64,000 bases of DNA, from contig NZ_JBNAGA010000001.1 of assembly GCF_049800955.1 (NCBI RefSeq), positions 2,046,001-2,110,000 on the forward strand, given 5' to 3'. Each line of letters starts with the position of its first letter. Position 1 is the first letter of the stretch. Below, in pieces: positions 1-8,558 of the stretch. Source of the stretch: JAKVBH01 sp049800955. GTDB lineage: Bacteria; Pseudomonadota; Alphaproteobacteria; Rhodobacterales; Rhodobacteraceae. Under the pieces are notes generated by a model. It had not been told where the DNA came from. It searched no databases and saw nothing but the letters and a program-made list of their open reading frames with translations. The position numbers and the translations under genes were made by a program.

Positions 1-360
1 GGCGGCGCGGGCGGCACCATCATCAATATGTCATCTGTCGCGGCCACCATGGGCTCACCCGGGGAATATGTGCATTACGCGGCTTCCAAAGGGGCGGTTG
101 AAACGCTGACGATCGGCGCTGGCAAGGAGCTGGGGCCCTTGGGCATACGGGTGGCGGCCCTGCGTGTCGGCACCACGGCCACGGACCTGCATGCACGCGA
201 AGGTAATCCTGACCGCCCCGCCGCAGTGGCCCAAGCCACACCTTTGGGCCGCATCGCTACGCCGGACGACATTGCAGAAGCCGCACTTTGGCTGGCGTCG
301 CGCCAGGCGCAGTTCATTTCCGGGACTGTTTTGACCGTGGCTGGCGCGCTTTCGCCCTGA
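1..360 (+). CDS. SDR-family oxidoreductase, C-terminal part
   Basis: The reading frame is open from the first base, so this is the 3' part of a gene starting outside the window. It encodes the C-terminal 119 residues of a classical short-chain dehydrogenase/reductase. The NMSS strand, the catalytic Tyr and Lys in YAASK-type spacing (HYAASKGAVE) and the C-terminal FISGTVLTVAGA segment are visible. The family reduces or oxidises carbonyl/alcohol groups with NAD(P)H. The Rossmann N-terminus is missing, so cofactor and substrate cannot be judged. It ends 294 bp before the Mrp operon, on the same strand. Confidence 0.85.
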   Translation, partial: GGAGGTIINMSSVAATMGSPGEYVHYAASKGAVETLTIGAGKELGPLGIRVAALRVGTTATDLHAREGNPDRPAAVAQATPLGRIATPDDIAEAALWLASRQAQFISGTVLTVAGALSP

Positions 361-531
361 ATCACGAGCCAAATTCGGCATCTTCATCGCCTGAGACATC
401 AAAGATAAGACAAACTGACCTTCAAAAAGCTGAATCCGTAATGTGCCATATTCCAATTTGGGAAATGCTCCCTACCTATGCGGGAGTTTGCGAGATTGAG
501 GCCGGGTTCAGGCGGGTTTAGCGCCGCCGCA

Positions 532-590
532 CCCAACATTAGAGACGCGGTGCCCCCTCCTTTTGGTGCGGGCGCGCGTCGCATGTTGGG
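532..590 (+). promoter_or_regulatory. Structured leader hairpin upstream of the Mrp operon
   Basis: Two nested inverted repeats lie in the 294-bp gap before mnhA. The outer stem is CCCAACAT (532-539) with ATGTTGGG (583-590). The inner stem is GACGCG (544-549) with CGCGTC (575-580). Together they give a 14-bp interrupted stem ending 64 bp before the GTG start. No T-run follows, so a simple intrinsic terminator is unlikely. A cis-acting RNA structure or a protein site is inferred only. The rest of 361-654 holds no gene I can support. Confidence 0.45.
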
Positions 591-654
591 AGAATGCGTT
601 TGCACAAGATCACCAAATCGCAAATAACAGCGCAGGATTGCAAAGGGAGCGACA

Positions 655-3534
655 GTGTCACTTTTCATCATAGTTCTTTTGCCATTCCTGGGCGCATTGC
701 TGCCTGGACTTATGAATTCCGCAGGCCGCGCGGCCTGCGCCGGCGTGACTTTCACAGTCACCCTAACCGCTTTTATCGGTCTCTTGACGAACCTGCCTGC
801 GATCCTTGCCGGTGAAGTCGTAACAGCACGAATCGACTGGATCCCCGAGCTTGGTCTCAACATGACCTTGATGCTCGACGGGCTGGGCTTCTTCTTCGCG
901 CTTTTGATCCTCGGCATCGGTTTGTTGATCATCGCGTACGCGCGCCATTACCTGAGCCGCAGCGATAATATGGGCGAATTCTTCACCTATATGCTGCTCT
1001 TCCAGGGCGCGATGGTTGGGATCGTTTTGAGTGATAACATTCTGCTACTCTTGATTTTCTGGGAGCTAACGTCGCTATCCTCCTTCCTGCTCATTGGGTA
1101 TTGGAAACACTTGCCCGAAGGACGGCAGGGCGCGCGGATGGCACTTACCGTCACCGGAATGGGCGGGCTGGCCATGATTGGTGGCATGCTGATCCTCGGT
1201 CAGATCGTGGGCAGCTACGATCTCAGCGTGATCCTGGAGAACCGCGAGCTTATTCAGGCCGATCCTCTCTATGTGCCCGCGCTGATCCTTATCCTCATCG
1301 GCTGTTTCACAAAGTCAGCGCAATTCCCCTTCCATTTCTGGCTGCCCCACGCGATGGCCGCCCCGACGCCCGTTTCGGCCTATCTGCACTCTGCCACCAT
1401 GGTCAAAGCAGGCATTTTCCTGATGGCGCGTATGTGGCCTGTCTTGGCTGGCACGACGGAGTGGTTTGTCATTGTGACAACGGCCGGTCTGATCACCATG
1501 GTTTTGGGCGCGATCATTGCGCTTTTCAAACATGATCTCAAAGCCCTGTTGGCCTTCTCGACCGTGAGCCACCTCGGCCTCATCACCATGCTTTTGGGCA
1601 CCGGCACCGCCTTTGGCGCAATGGCTGCGGTCTTTCACATCCTGAACCACGCGACCTTCAAGGCCGCGCTCTTTATGTCCGCAGGTATCGTCGATCATGA
1701 AGCCCACACGCGTGACATCCGGCGGCTTGGGGGCCTGCGCAAGCTGATGCCGGTGACCTTCGTCATCGCGACGCTGGCCGCGCTCTCGATGGCCGGTATT
1801 CCCTTCCTTAACGGCTTCCTGTCCAAGGAAATGATGCTTGAGGAGGCGAACCATACGGTACTCTTTGACAACCCATGGCTCGTGCCCGCGCTGGCCACGG
1901 TCGGCTCGCTTTTCTCGGCCGCCTATTGCTTCCGCCTGATTGGCCACACGTTCCTCGGCCCCGTCCGCGATGATTATCCGGCCAAGCCCCATGATCCGAA
2001 CCCCGGCATGTGGCTGCCGCCTGCGATCCTGGTCGCGCTTGTTGTGGCGATTGGCGTGGCGCCGTTCCTGGCGGAACCTTTCGTCAAAATGGTGACCGGG
2101 TCGCTGCTTCATGGCGAAGTCGAGGTGCCCAAGAACTACTTCAAGATCTGGCATGGTCTGGTACCTGCGCTTTATATGTCTGTCATCGCGGTCGTTGGTG
2201 GCTTGGCGCTGATGTTGATCTTCTCGCCCCTCCTGAAGCTCTGGGATGTCGCACCGCGGCCCGAGGCGAAGACCATCTTCGATGCCCTCGTGGAGGCCGT
2301 GGCCCGCGCGGCGCAAGGCTTCATTCATAGCCTGCACAATGGCGCTTTCACGCGCTACGCGCTGATCGGGTTCGTGGCAATCCTCGCGGCGGGCTATCAC
2401 GCCTGGACAACGGGCACGGTCGGCGCCGCCACGCGGCCTCTGCAAGAGGCAGGTGCAGTTCCCATCGCAGGCTGGGCGTTGCTGGTTGTGGCCACTGCCA
2501 GCCTGGTAATCATGCATCGCAACCGCTTTTTGGCGCTGATACTGATCGGGATCGTCGGGCTCATGGTCTCGGTGGGCTTTGTCTATCTCAGCGCGCCGGA
2601 TCTCGCGATGACGCAGTTTACCGTGGAAGTTGTCACGATCATCCTGCTGCTGCTCGCGCTCAACTTCCTGCCCAACCGAACACCGGTTGAGAGCTCCGTC
2701 CTGCGGCGGATGCGCGATGGGGGCATTGCCATTCTGGGCGGTTTGGCCACCTTCGCATTGGCTTATCACTACATGCTGCGCGAGGCGGTCACCTCTCCGA
2801 TCTCGGAATTCCACGTCGCCAATTCCTACAAGGGCGGCGGCGGGACCAATATGGTCAACGTCATCCTTGTCGATTTCCGGGGGTTTGACACCTATGGCGA
2901 GATCATCGTTCTGGGGATTGCCGCCTTGTTGATCTACGCGCTCACGGAAACCTTGCTCGACGGGCCTGTGCGGCGGCGCTTGCTGAACTGGACGCCTGAC
3001 CAACCCCGCGCGGGCGACATGCATCCGATGATGATGGTTGTCATGACGCGGGTGATCATGCCGGTGGTGCTGATGGTCGGCTTCTACATCTTCCTGCGTG
3101 GCCACAACGAGCCCGGCGGCGGGTTTATCGCCGGTCTTGTGGTCTCCATTGCGGTGGTCATGCAATACATGGCCAGCGGGTTTACCTGGACTTCGGCGCG
3201 TCTGAGATATCCCTATCACGGCGTCATCGGCGCGGGCGTTCTCATCGCAGGGCTCACTGGCATAGGGTCATGGTTTGTCTCCAAACCCTTCCTGACGTCG
3301 GATTTCACCTATGTGCGCATCCCACCTTTCAACGAGTTTGAGCTGGCCACTGCCGCGCTCTTTGATGTGGGCGTGTTCCTGGCTGTCGTCGGCGCGGTGA
3401 TGCTCTCGCTGGAGAGCTTCTCACGCCTGGCCCGGCGCAGTGACACGCCGGAGACGGAGTATCCGATGGACATAGACCCATCACGGGAGCAGGCCACTGA
3501 CACCGCCGCCGCCCCAACGGAAGGGAGCCGATAA
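655..3534 (+). CDS. mnhA: Mrp Na+/H+ antiporter subunit A, fused to subunit B
   Basis: Largest membrane subunit of the multi-subunit Mrp (Mnh/Pha) cation/proton antiporter, which expels Na+ or K+ in exchange for protons and is related to complex I. The 959-residue protein has NuoL-like transmembrane helices over roughly residues 1-500, with the proton-channel signature FTKSAQFPFHFWLPHAMAAP near 220 and HILNHATFKAALFM near 330. A MrpA C-terminal region follows. From about residue 785 there is a complete MrpB domain (MMVVMTRVIMPVVLMVGFY, then GHNEPGGGF). This A-B fusion is known from rhizobial Pha systems. The start is GTG with AAAGGGAG upstream. It is the first gene of a tightly spaced operon. 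Confidence 0.95.
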   Translation: MSLFIIVLLPFLGALLPGLMNSAGRAACAGVTFTVTLTAFIGLLTNLPAILAGEVVTARIDWIPELGLNMTLMLDGLGFFFALLILGIGLLIIAYARHYLSRSDNMGEFFTYMLLFQGAMVGIVLSDNILLLLIFWELTSLSSFLLIGYWKHLPEGRQGARMALTVTGMGGLAMIGGMLILGQIVGSYDLSVILENRELIQADPLYVPALILILIGCFTKSAQFPFHFWLPHAMAAPTPVSAYLHSATMVKAGIFLMARMWPVLAGTTEWFVIVTTAGLITMVLGAIIALFKHDLKALLAFSTVSHLGLITMLLGTGTAFGAMAAVFHILNHATFKAALFMSAGIVDHEAHTRDIRRLGGLRKLMPVTFVIATLAALSMAGIPFLNGFLSKEMMLEEANHTVLFDNPWLVPALATVGSLFSAAYCFRLIGHTFLGPVRDDYPAKPHDPNPGMWLPPAILVALVVAIGVAPFLAEPFVKMVTGSLLHGEVEVPKNYFKIWHGLVPALYMSVIAVVGGLALMLIFSPLLKLWDVAPRPEAKTIFDALVEAVARAAQGFIHSLHNGAFTRYALIGFVAILAAGYHAWTTGTVGAATRPLQEAGAVPIAGWALLVVATASLVIMHRNRFLALILIGIVGLMVSVGFVYLSAPDLAMTQFTVEVVTIILLLLALNFLPNRTPVESSVLRRMRDGGIAILGGLATFALAYHYMLREAVTSPISEFHVANSYKGGGGTNMVNVILVDFRGFDTYGEIIVLGIAALLIYALTETLLDGPVRRRLLNWTPDQPRAGDMHPMMMVVMTRVIMPVVLMVGFYIFLRGHNEPGGGFIAGLVVSIAVVMQYMASGFTWTSARLRYPYHGVIGAGVLIAGLTGIGSWFVSKPFLTSDFTYVRIPPFNEFELATAALFDVGVFLAVVGAVMLSLESFSRLARRSDTPETEYPMDIDPSREQATDTAAAPTEGSR

Positions 3535-3535
3535 C

Positions 3536-3886
3536 ATGGAATTTCTTGTCGCTTCCGCCATCGGCATTCTGACCGCAGCCGGTATTTACCTGGTGCTGCG
3601 GCTGCGGACCTTCCCGGTGATCCTCGGGATTTCGCTGCTGACCTATGCGGTTAACGTGTTCCTCTTTGCTTCCGGTCGACTGACCATCGGCGCCCCGCCG
3701 ATCCTGAGCAAGGATGTCACGCTTTATGCAGACCCCCTGCCCCAAGCGCTTGTGCTCACGGCGATCGTGATCTCCTTCGGGATGACGGCCGTTGTGGTGA
3801 TGATCGGTCTGGGCGCCTATCTGGGATCAGATGATGATCATGTTGATGATCTGCCGGATGCCGATGCAGGGGAGACACGGTCATGA
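3536..3886 (+). CDS. mnhC: Mrp antiporter subunit C
   Basis: Small membrane subunit of the Mrp complex (116 residues), homologous to the complex I subunit NuoK. Three hydrophobic helices are visible (about residues 3-22, 28-48 and 70-95), with the short GRLTIGAPPILSKD loop typical of MrpC. The ATG lies one base after the mnhA stop region. The stop overlaps the ATG of mnhD in ATGA, indicating translational coupling. Confidence 0.95.
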   Translation: MEFLVASAIGILTAAGIYLVLRLRTFPVILGISLLTYAVNVFLFASGRLTIGAPPILSKDVTLYADPLPQALVLTAIVISFGMTAVVVMIGLGAYLGSDDDHVDDLPDADAGETRS

Positions 3887-5430
3887 GCCATTGGATCGTT
3901 GTCCCCATTGTGATGCCGGCTTTCATCGCGGCCTTTATCGTTCTGGCCGCGCGGTATCATATCGGCATTCAGCGCGCCGCCTCACTGGCCAGCATCTCGA
4001 TGTTGATCGCTGTATCTGCAGCGCTGGCCTGGCAGGTCTCCGACGGCTCTGTGGTCTACTACAGACTGGGTGATTGGGCTGCGCCCTTCGGAATTGTTGT
4101 CGTGGGCGACAGGCTCTCGACGATCATGATCCTGCTGACCTCAATCCTCGCGCTCTTTGTGATGCTCTATTCCATTGGCTCGGGATGGGACAATCGGGGG
4201 CGGCACTTCCATGCGCTCTTCCAGTTCCAGCTGATGGGCATCATTGGCGCGTTCCTGACCGGTGACCTCTTTAACCTCTTCGTCTTCTTCGAAGTGTTGC
4301 TCATCGCCTCTTATGGCCTGATGATCCACGCGGGCGGCAATGATCGGCTGCGCGCAGGCGTCCAATATGTGCTGTTCAACCTGATCGGCTCCACGCTCTT
4401 TCTGTTTGCACTTGGCTCCATCTATGCCGAGACGGGCACGCTCAACATGGCCGATCTCGCCAACCGTGTGGCGCTGGTCAGCCCGGAAGAGACCGTGGGG
4501 ATCCGCGTGGCCGCCGTGCTGCTGCTCTTGGTCTTTGCGATCAAGGCCGCGCTTGTGCCGCTGCACTTCTGGCTGCCATCGAGCTATGCAGAAGCGCCTG
4601 CTCCAGTGGCCGCACTCTTTGCGATCATGACGAAGGTGGGCGCCTATGCGATCATCCGTGTCTACACGATGATCTTCCCACCCGAGCTTGAAGTCACCTC
4701 CGGTCTGCATGACGTCTGGCTGCAACCCGCAGCCCTCATCTCGCTGGCCATTGGCATGATCGGTGTCTTGGCAGCGAGGAAGCTGGACCGGCTGGTGGCC
4801 TTCTCGGTCATTGGCTCCATGGGCATGGTTATGGTGGCTATCTCGCTCTTCACGCCCACAGGCATTGCCGCCGCGCTCTACTATATCGTGCATTCGACAC
4901 TGGCGGGCGCGGCGCTCTTCCTGATCTCGGATCTCGTGCGCACCGGGCGCGGCAACGTTATTCTCAGCGCGCAACCGGCCATGATCGCCACCGCCATGAC
5001 CGCAGCGCTCTTTTTTGCTGGCGCCATCGCCATGGCAGGCCTGCCGCCCCTGTCGGGCTTTCTGGGCAAGCTCATGGTGCTTGAAGCGGCGTATGACAGC
5101 CCCTCGATGGCCTGGGTCTGGACTGTCGTGCTGGCGTCCAGCCTTATCAGCATCGTAGGCTTTGGCCGCGCGGGCAGCATGATCTTCTGGAAAGCCCATA
5201 GCGTCGCGCCTGACGAAAGCACCATGTCGGAAGATGCCACCCGGCCCCACACGCTGTCTTTCGTCGCCGTGGGCGGATTGCTCGCCATGCTGACGTTGCA
5301 CACGGTTTTTGCCGGGCAGGTCCACAATTACACGACCACCATCGCCGAAGAGCTTTTTGCGCCGGATGAATACAAGGCCGTGGTTCTGGACACGCCGGGC
5401 AAACTGAGCACACCCAAGGAGGATCACTGA
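3883..5430 (+). CDS. mnhD: Mrp antiporter subunit D
   Basis: Second NuoM/NuoN-like proton-channel subunit of the Mrp antiporter (515 residues, about 14 predicted helices). Diagnostic segments are FAIKAALVPLHFWLPSSYAE near residue 210, with the buried Lys of the antiporter family, and GLPPLSGFLGKLMVLEA near 385. The start overlaps the mnhC stop by four bases. An AAGGAGG ribosome-binding site for the next gene lies at its 3' end. Confidence 0.95.
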   Translation: MSHWIVVPIVMPAFIAAFIVLAARYHIGIQRAASLASISMLIAVSAALAWQVSDGSVVYYRLGDWAAPFGIVVVGDRLSTIMILLTSILALFVMLYSIGSGWDNRGRHFHALFQFQLMGIIGAFLTGDLFNLFVFFEVLLIASYGLMIHAGGNDRLRAGVQYVLFNLIGSTLFLFALGSIYAETGTLNMADLANRVALVSPEETVGIRVAAVLLLLVFAIKAALVPLHFWLPSSYAEAPAPVAALFAIMTKVGAYAIIRVYTMIFPPELEVTSGLHDVWLQPAALISLAIGMIGVLAARKLDRLVAFSVIGSMGMVMVAISLFTPTGIAAALYYIVHSTLAGAALFLISDLVRTGRGNVILSAQPAMIATAMTAALFFAGAIAMAGLPPLSGFLGKLMVLEAAYDSPSMAWVWTVVLASSLISIVGFGRAGSMIFWKAHSVAPDESTMSEDATRPHTLSFVAVGGLLAMLTLHTVFAGQVHNYTTTIAEELFAPDEYKAVVLDTPGKLSTPKEDH

Positions 5431-5431
5431 C

Positions 5432-5932
5432 ATGGCGCATGCGTTTCGTTGGCTGATACCCCATCCGCTACTGACTCTGATCCTGACCATCGTCTGGGTT
5501 ATGCTCCAGAACGATATCACGGCGGGCATGGCTGTCTTCGGGCTGATCCTGGGCATCCTCATCCCCTGGATCACCTCGATCTGGTGGCCAGATACGCCCC
5601 AGGGCTTCCGGATGGGCAAGATGATAACCTATACGATCATGGTGCTCTGGGACATTATCATTGCCAATATTCAGGTGGCCTGGATTGTTCTTGCGGTGCC
5701 CAACAGCAAGCTGAAACCGGCTTGGATTGCCGTTCCGCTGGAGCTGAAACAGCCCGAGGCGATCACGTTGCTTGCGGGCACGATCACACTCACGCCGGGC
5801 ACCGTCTCGGCCGATCTTTCGGCGGAAGGCCATAGCCTGCTCGTTCACGTATTGCATACCGATGATGCGGAAGCGGTGCGCGACGAGATCAAGGAGCGCT
5901 ACGAGCGCAGATTGCTGGAGATTTTCTCATGA
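5432..5932 (+). CDS. mnhE: Mrp antiporter subunit E
   Basis: MrpE family membrane subunit of 166 residues, needed for assembly and full activity of the antiporter. Two N-terminal hydrophobic helices (about 15-50) precede a soluble C-terminal domain. The conserved GTITLTPGTVSADLS segment near residue 117 is typical of MrpE. A strong AAGGAGG site sits about 10 bases before the ATG. The stop overlaps the mnhF start (ATGA). Confidence 0.95.
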   Translation: MAHAFRWLIPHPLLTLILTIVWVMLQNDITAGMAVFGLILGILIPWITSIWWPDTPQGFRMGKMITYTIMVLWDIIIANIQVAWIVLAVPNSKLKPAWIAVPLELKQPEAITLLAGTITLTPGTVSADLSAEGHSLLVHVLHTDDAEAVRDEIKERYERRLLEIFS

Positions 5933-6216
5933 GTTCTGCTGTAGGTTTTCTCGACATCACGATTGCCATTGCGCTGGTCGCGCTGGCCATTGGCCAAATC
6001 ATGTGTGTGGTGCGGTTGCTGATCGGCCCCACAAGCGCTGACAGGATCCTTGCGCTGGATACGCTGGTCATCAATGCCCTTGGGATCATCGTCGTCCTTG
6101 GCATCTCCAAAGGGTTCAAGATCTACTTCGAGGTCTCCCTGCTGGTCGCCATGTTGGGCTTTGTCTCAACCGTTGCGCTGACGCGCTTCATCCTGCGGGG
6201 AGACATTATCGAATGA
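5929..6216 (+). CDS. mnhF: Mrp antiporter subunit F
   Basis: Small MrpF subunit (95 residues) with three hydrophobic helices. The conserved RLLIGPTSADRILALDTL segment between helices one and two is the MrpF signature (GPT-x-DR-x-x-A-D). In several Mrp systems this subunit has been linked to Na+ or cholate efflux. The start overlaps mnhE and the stop overlaps mnhG, both by four bases. Confidence 0.95.
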   Translation: MSSAVGFLDITIAIALVALAIGQIMCVVRLLIGPTSADRILALDTLVINALGIIVVLGISKGFKIYFEVSLLVAMLGFVSTVALTRFILRGDIIE

Positions 6217-6584
6217 GCATGGACATCCTCTTCACCTATGCCGCAGCACTTTCGCTTCTCATCGGCGCGCTTTTCGTGCTCGTTGGCGCGATTGGTCTGC
6301 TGAAATTCAATGACCCGATGACACGGATGCACGCCCCCACAAAGGTTGGCACGGTGGGCATCGGGATGCTGCTCTTGTCCTCCATCCTGAAAGCGCTTGC
6401 GGGTGGCGATCCGTCCCTGCATGAATTGCTGATCATGGCATTTCTCTTCGTGACGGCGCCGGTCTCTGCACATTTCATCGCCAAGGTCATCATCCATCAG
6501 CGCGCCTGCGAAACCCCGCCGGCCCCGCCACGTGATGCGACATGGTCGACCTTGCATGAGGGCGAGACGGAAACGCGCGGCTAG
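6213..6584 (+). CDS. mnhG: Mrp antiporter subunit G
   Basis: MrpG family subunit (123 residues) that completes the antiporter. It has three hydrophobic helices, the conserved GLLKFNDPMTRMHAPTKVGT loop near residues 27-46 and the TAPVSAHFIAK segment near 83. A polar tail of about 30 residues extends past the usual core. It is the last gene of the operon and is followed 22 bp later by a terminator. Confidence 0.95.
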   Translation: MSMDILFTYAAALSLLIGALFVLVGAIGLLKFNDPMTRMHAPTKVGTVGIGMLLLSSILKALAGGDPSLHELLIMAFLFVTAPVSAHFIAKVIIHQRACETPPAPPRDATWSTLHEGETETRG

Positions 6585-6605
6585 GGTTTGTGGCCCGAGC
6601 ACATG

Positions 6606-6643
6606 AAAAAGGCGGCGGGATGATCCACATCCGCCGCCTTTTT
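6606..6643. terminator. Bidirectional intrinsic terminator between mnhG and the dehydrogenase gene
   Basis: AAAAAGGCGGCGG (6606-6618) pairs perfectly with CCGCCGCCTTTTT (6631-6643) around a 12-base loop. The stem is GC-rich and has an A-run on one side and a T-run on the other, so it can stop transcripts from both converging operons. Confidence 0.9.
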
Positions 6644-6663
6644 GCGTTTATCAGACCCGGGCC

Positions 6664-7662
6664 TTAAATCACGCGGTCGCGCGGATCCCGGCCCTCAAAG
6701 AAATCTCCCAGATTGTCGAGAACGCGGTAGCCCATGGCTTCGCGCGCCTCGCGGGTCGCTGAACCCAGATGCGGCAGCATCACCAGGTTATCGCATTGCA
6801 CCAGATCAGCATTGATCCGCGGCTCACATTCAAACACATCAAGCGCCGCGCCGCCGATGCTTTCAAACATCAACGCATGGGCCAGTGCCGCTTCATCGAT
6901 CACTTCGCCGCGCGCTGTGTTGATGAGAAAAGCGTCCTCCCGCATCAGATCAAGCATGCGGCCATTGATGAGGTGGCGGTTCTCCGCGCCACCGGGGCAA
7001 TGCAGCGAGACAAAGTCACACAGCGGCAGGAGCGCGTCGAGGCTCTCCACCTGCCGCGCGCCATTGCGCGCCAGCCGCTCCGGTGCCACTGTTGAACGAT
7101 TGTAGACCACCACATCCATGCCAAAGCCATGATGCGCGCGGCGCGCGAGCTCTTCGCCGATCCGGCCATAGCCCACGATGCCCAGCGTCTTGCCGGAGAC
7201 TTTCGTGCCTACCAGATGCGTCGGGCGCCAGCCGGTCCAACCGCCGTCGCGCAATTCCCGCTCGCCCTCACCGGCACGGCGGGCGACCATCAGCATCAAG
7301 GTCATGGCGATATCAGCCGTGCATTCCGAGAGCACGTCAGGCGTGTTTGTGACTGAAAGGCCCAGCTTGCGCGCGCTCTCGGTGCAAATATGGCTAACGC
7401 CAACCCCGTAGTTCGACAGGATCTTGGTCGTCGGTTTCGCAACATCCAGCGCATCCGGTCCGAGGCTGTCAGTAACGGTGGGCAACACGGCGTCAAACGT
7501 CTTGAGCGCATCGCGCAATTCACCCGGAGTGAGCGGTGTGTCGGAGCGGTTCAACGTGGTCTCGTAGCTGGCAGACAGCTGCGCCTCCACGGCGCCAGGC
7601 CATCGCCGGGTCACGAGGACCTTGGGCTTGGCGCCGGTGTTGATATGGACCACGTTCATCAT
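6664..7662 (-). CDS. D-isomer-specific 2-hydroxyacid dehydrogenase, hydroxypyruvate/glyoxylate reductase-like
   Basis: NAD(P)H-dependent reductase of the D-2-hydroxyacid dehydrogenase family (332 residues). The cofactor fold is marked by GIVGYGRIGEELARR near residue 160. The catalytic Arg sits in NTARGEVID near 245 and the catalytic His in MLPHLGSAT near 295. It is the last gene of the minus-strand operon with mtkA, mtkB and an aminotransferase. That context points to reduction of hydroxypyruvate to glycerate, as in the serine cycle, or of glyoxylate to glycolate. The ATG overlaps the mtkB stop by four bases. Substrate preference cannot be read from sequence. Confidence 0.88.
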   Translation of the reverse strand: MMNVVHINTGAKPKVLVTRRWPGAVEAQLSASYETTLNRSDTPLTPGELRDALKTFDAVLPTVTDSLGPDALDVAKPTTKILSNYGVGVSHICTESARKLGLSVTNTPDVLSECTADIAMTLMLMVARRAGEGERELRDGGWTGWRPTHLVGTKVSGKTLGIVGYGRIGEELARRAHHGFGMDVVVYNRSTVAPERLARNGARQVESLDALLPLCDFVSLHCPGGAENRHLINGRMLDLMREDAFLINTARGEVIDEAALAHALMFESIGGAALDVFECEPRINADLVQCDNLVMLPHLGSATREAREAMGYRVLDNLGDFFEGRDPRDRVI

Positions 7663-8558
7663 GCCGCCCTCCCCATTTTCTCCATCACGCCTGCGATGGT
7701 TGCTCCGATCTGGCTGGGATGTTCAGCGACCGTGACACCGGCCGCCGACAAGATTTCCACCTTCTCGGACGCGCTTTCGCCAAAGGCAGAAATGATTGCG
7801 CCCGCATGGCCCATGGTCCGGCCCTTGGGTGCTGTCAAACCCGCCACATAGGCCACAACCGGCTTGGTCATGTGATCACGGATATACTCCGCCGCTTCCG
7901 CCTCCTGTGGCCCGCCGATCTCGCCGATCATGCACACCACCTCTGTCTCGGGATCCGCTTCAAACCTCTCCAGAATATCGCGGAAGCTCGAGCCATTGAT
8001 AGGATCGCCGCCGATGCCGACGGACGTGGAGATGCCCAGGCCCAGCTCCTTGAGCTGGCTGGCCGCCTCGTACCCCAAGGTTCCGGAGCGTCCAACGATG
8101 CCCACCGAGCCGGGCAGATAAATATGGCCGGGCATGATGCCAAGCAACGCCTTGCCGGGCGAAATGGTGCCCGCGCAATTGGGCCCCGTCAAAACCATGC
8201 GCCGCTCCTTGGGATAGCGGTACATGTAGCGTTTGACCTTGATCATGTCCTGCGCGGGGATGCCATCCGTGATGCAGACGCAATAGCGAATGCCCCCGTC
8301 GGCGGCTTCCATGATGCTATCGGCGGCAAAGGGGGGCGGCACGAAGACAAGGCTCGCCTCCGCACCCGTGGCCGCAACGGCCTCTTTGACCGTATTGAAG
8401 ACCGGCACACCGCAGACCGTTTGGCCGCCCTTGCCCGGAACAACACCGCCGACAACGTTCGTGCCGTATTTCAGCATGTCATCGGTATGAAATTGCGCCA
8501 TGCGCCCGGTGATGCCCTGCACGATGACCTTGGTCTCTTTGTTCAGAAGAATGCTCAT
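7659..8558 (-). CDS. mtkB: Malate--CoA ligase alpha subunit (SucD-like)
   Basis: Alpha subunit of an ATP-dependent acyl-CoA ligase of the succinyl-CoA synthetase fold (299 residues). It shows the CoA-binding GITGRMAQFHT near residue 15, the TGPNCAGTISP motif near 124 and the active-site His at about 251 in GHAGAI. The partner beta subunit resembles the MtkA malate thiokinase of methylotrophs. The pair is therefore assigned to forming malyl-CoA from malate, CoA and ATP, the step before cleavage to acetyl-CoA and glyoxylate. No malyl-CoA lyase lies in this window. Four-base overlaps occur with both neighbours. Confidence 0.85.
   Translation of the reverse strand: MSILLNKETKVIVQGITGRMAQFHTDDMLKYGTNVVGGVVPGKGGQTVCGVPVFNTVKEAVAATGAEASLVFVPPPFAADSIMEAADGGIRYCVCITDGIPAQDMIKVKRYMYRYPKERRMVLTGPNCAGTISPGKALLGIMPGHIYLPGSVGIVGRSGTLGYEAASQLKELGLGISTSVGIGGDPINGSSFRDILERFEADPETEVVCMIGEIGGPQEAEAAEYIRDHMTKPVVAYVAGLTAPKGRTMGHAGAIISAFGESASEKVEILSAAGVTVAEHPSQIGATIAGVMEKMGRAA

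Noticed and set aside
1315..3219. Very long open frame on the minus strand opposite mnhA
   Set aside because: It lies wholly opposite a well-conserved antiporter gene, translates to a low-complexity His/Arg/Gln-rich product with no domain, and is expected from GC-rich codon bias.
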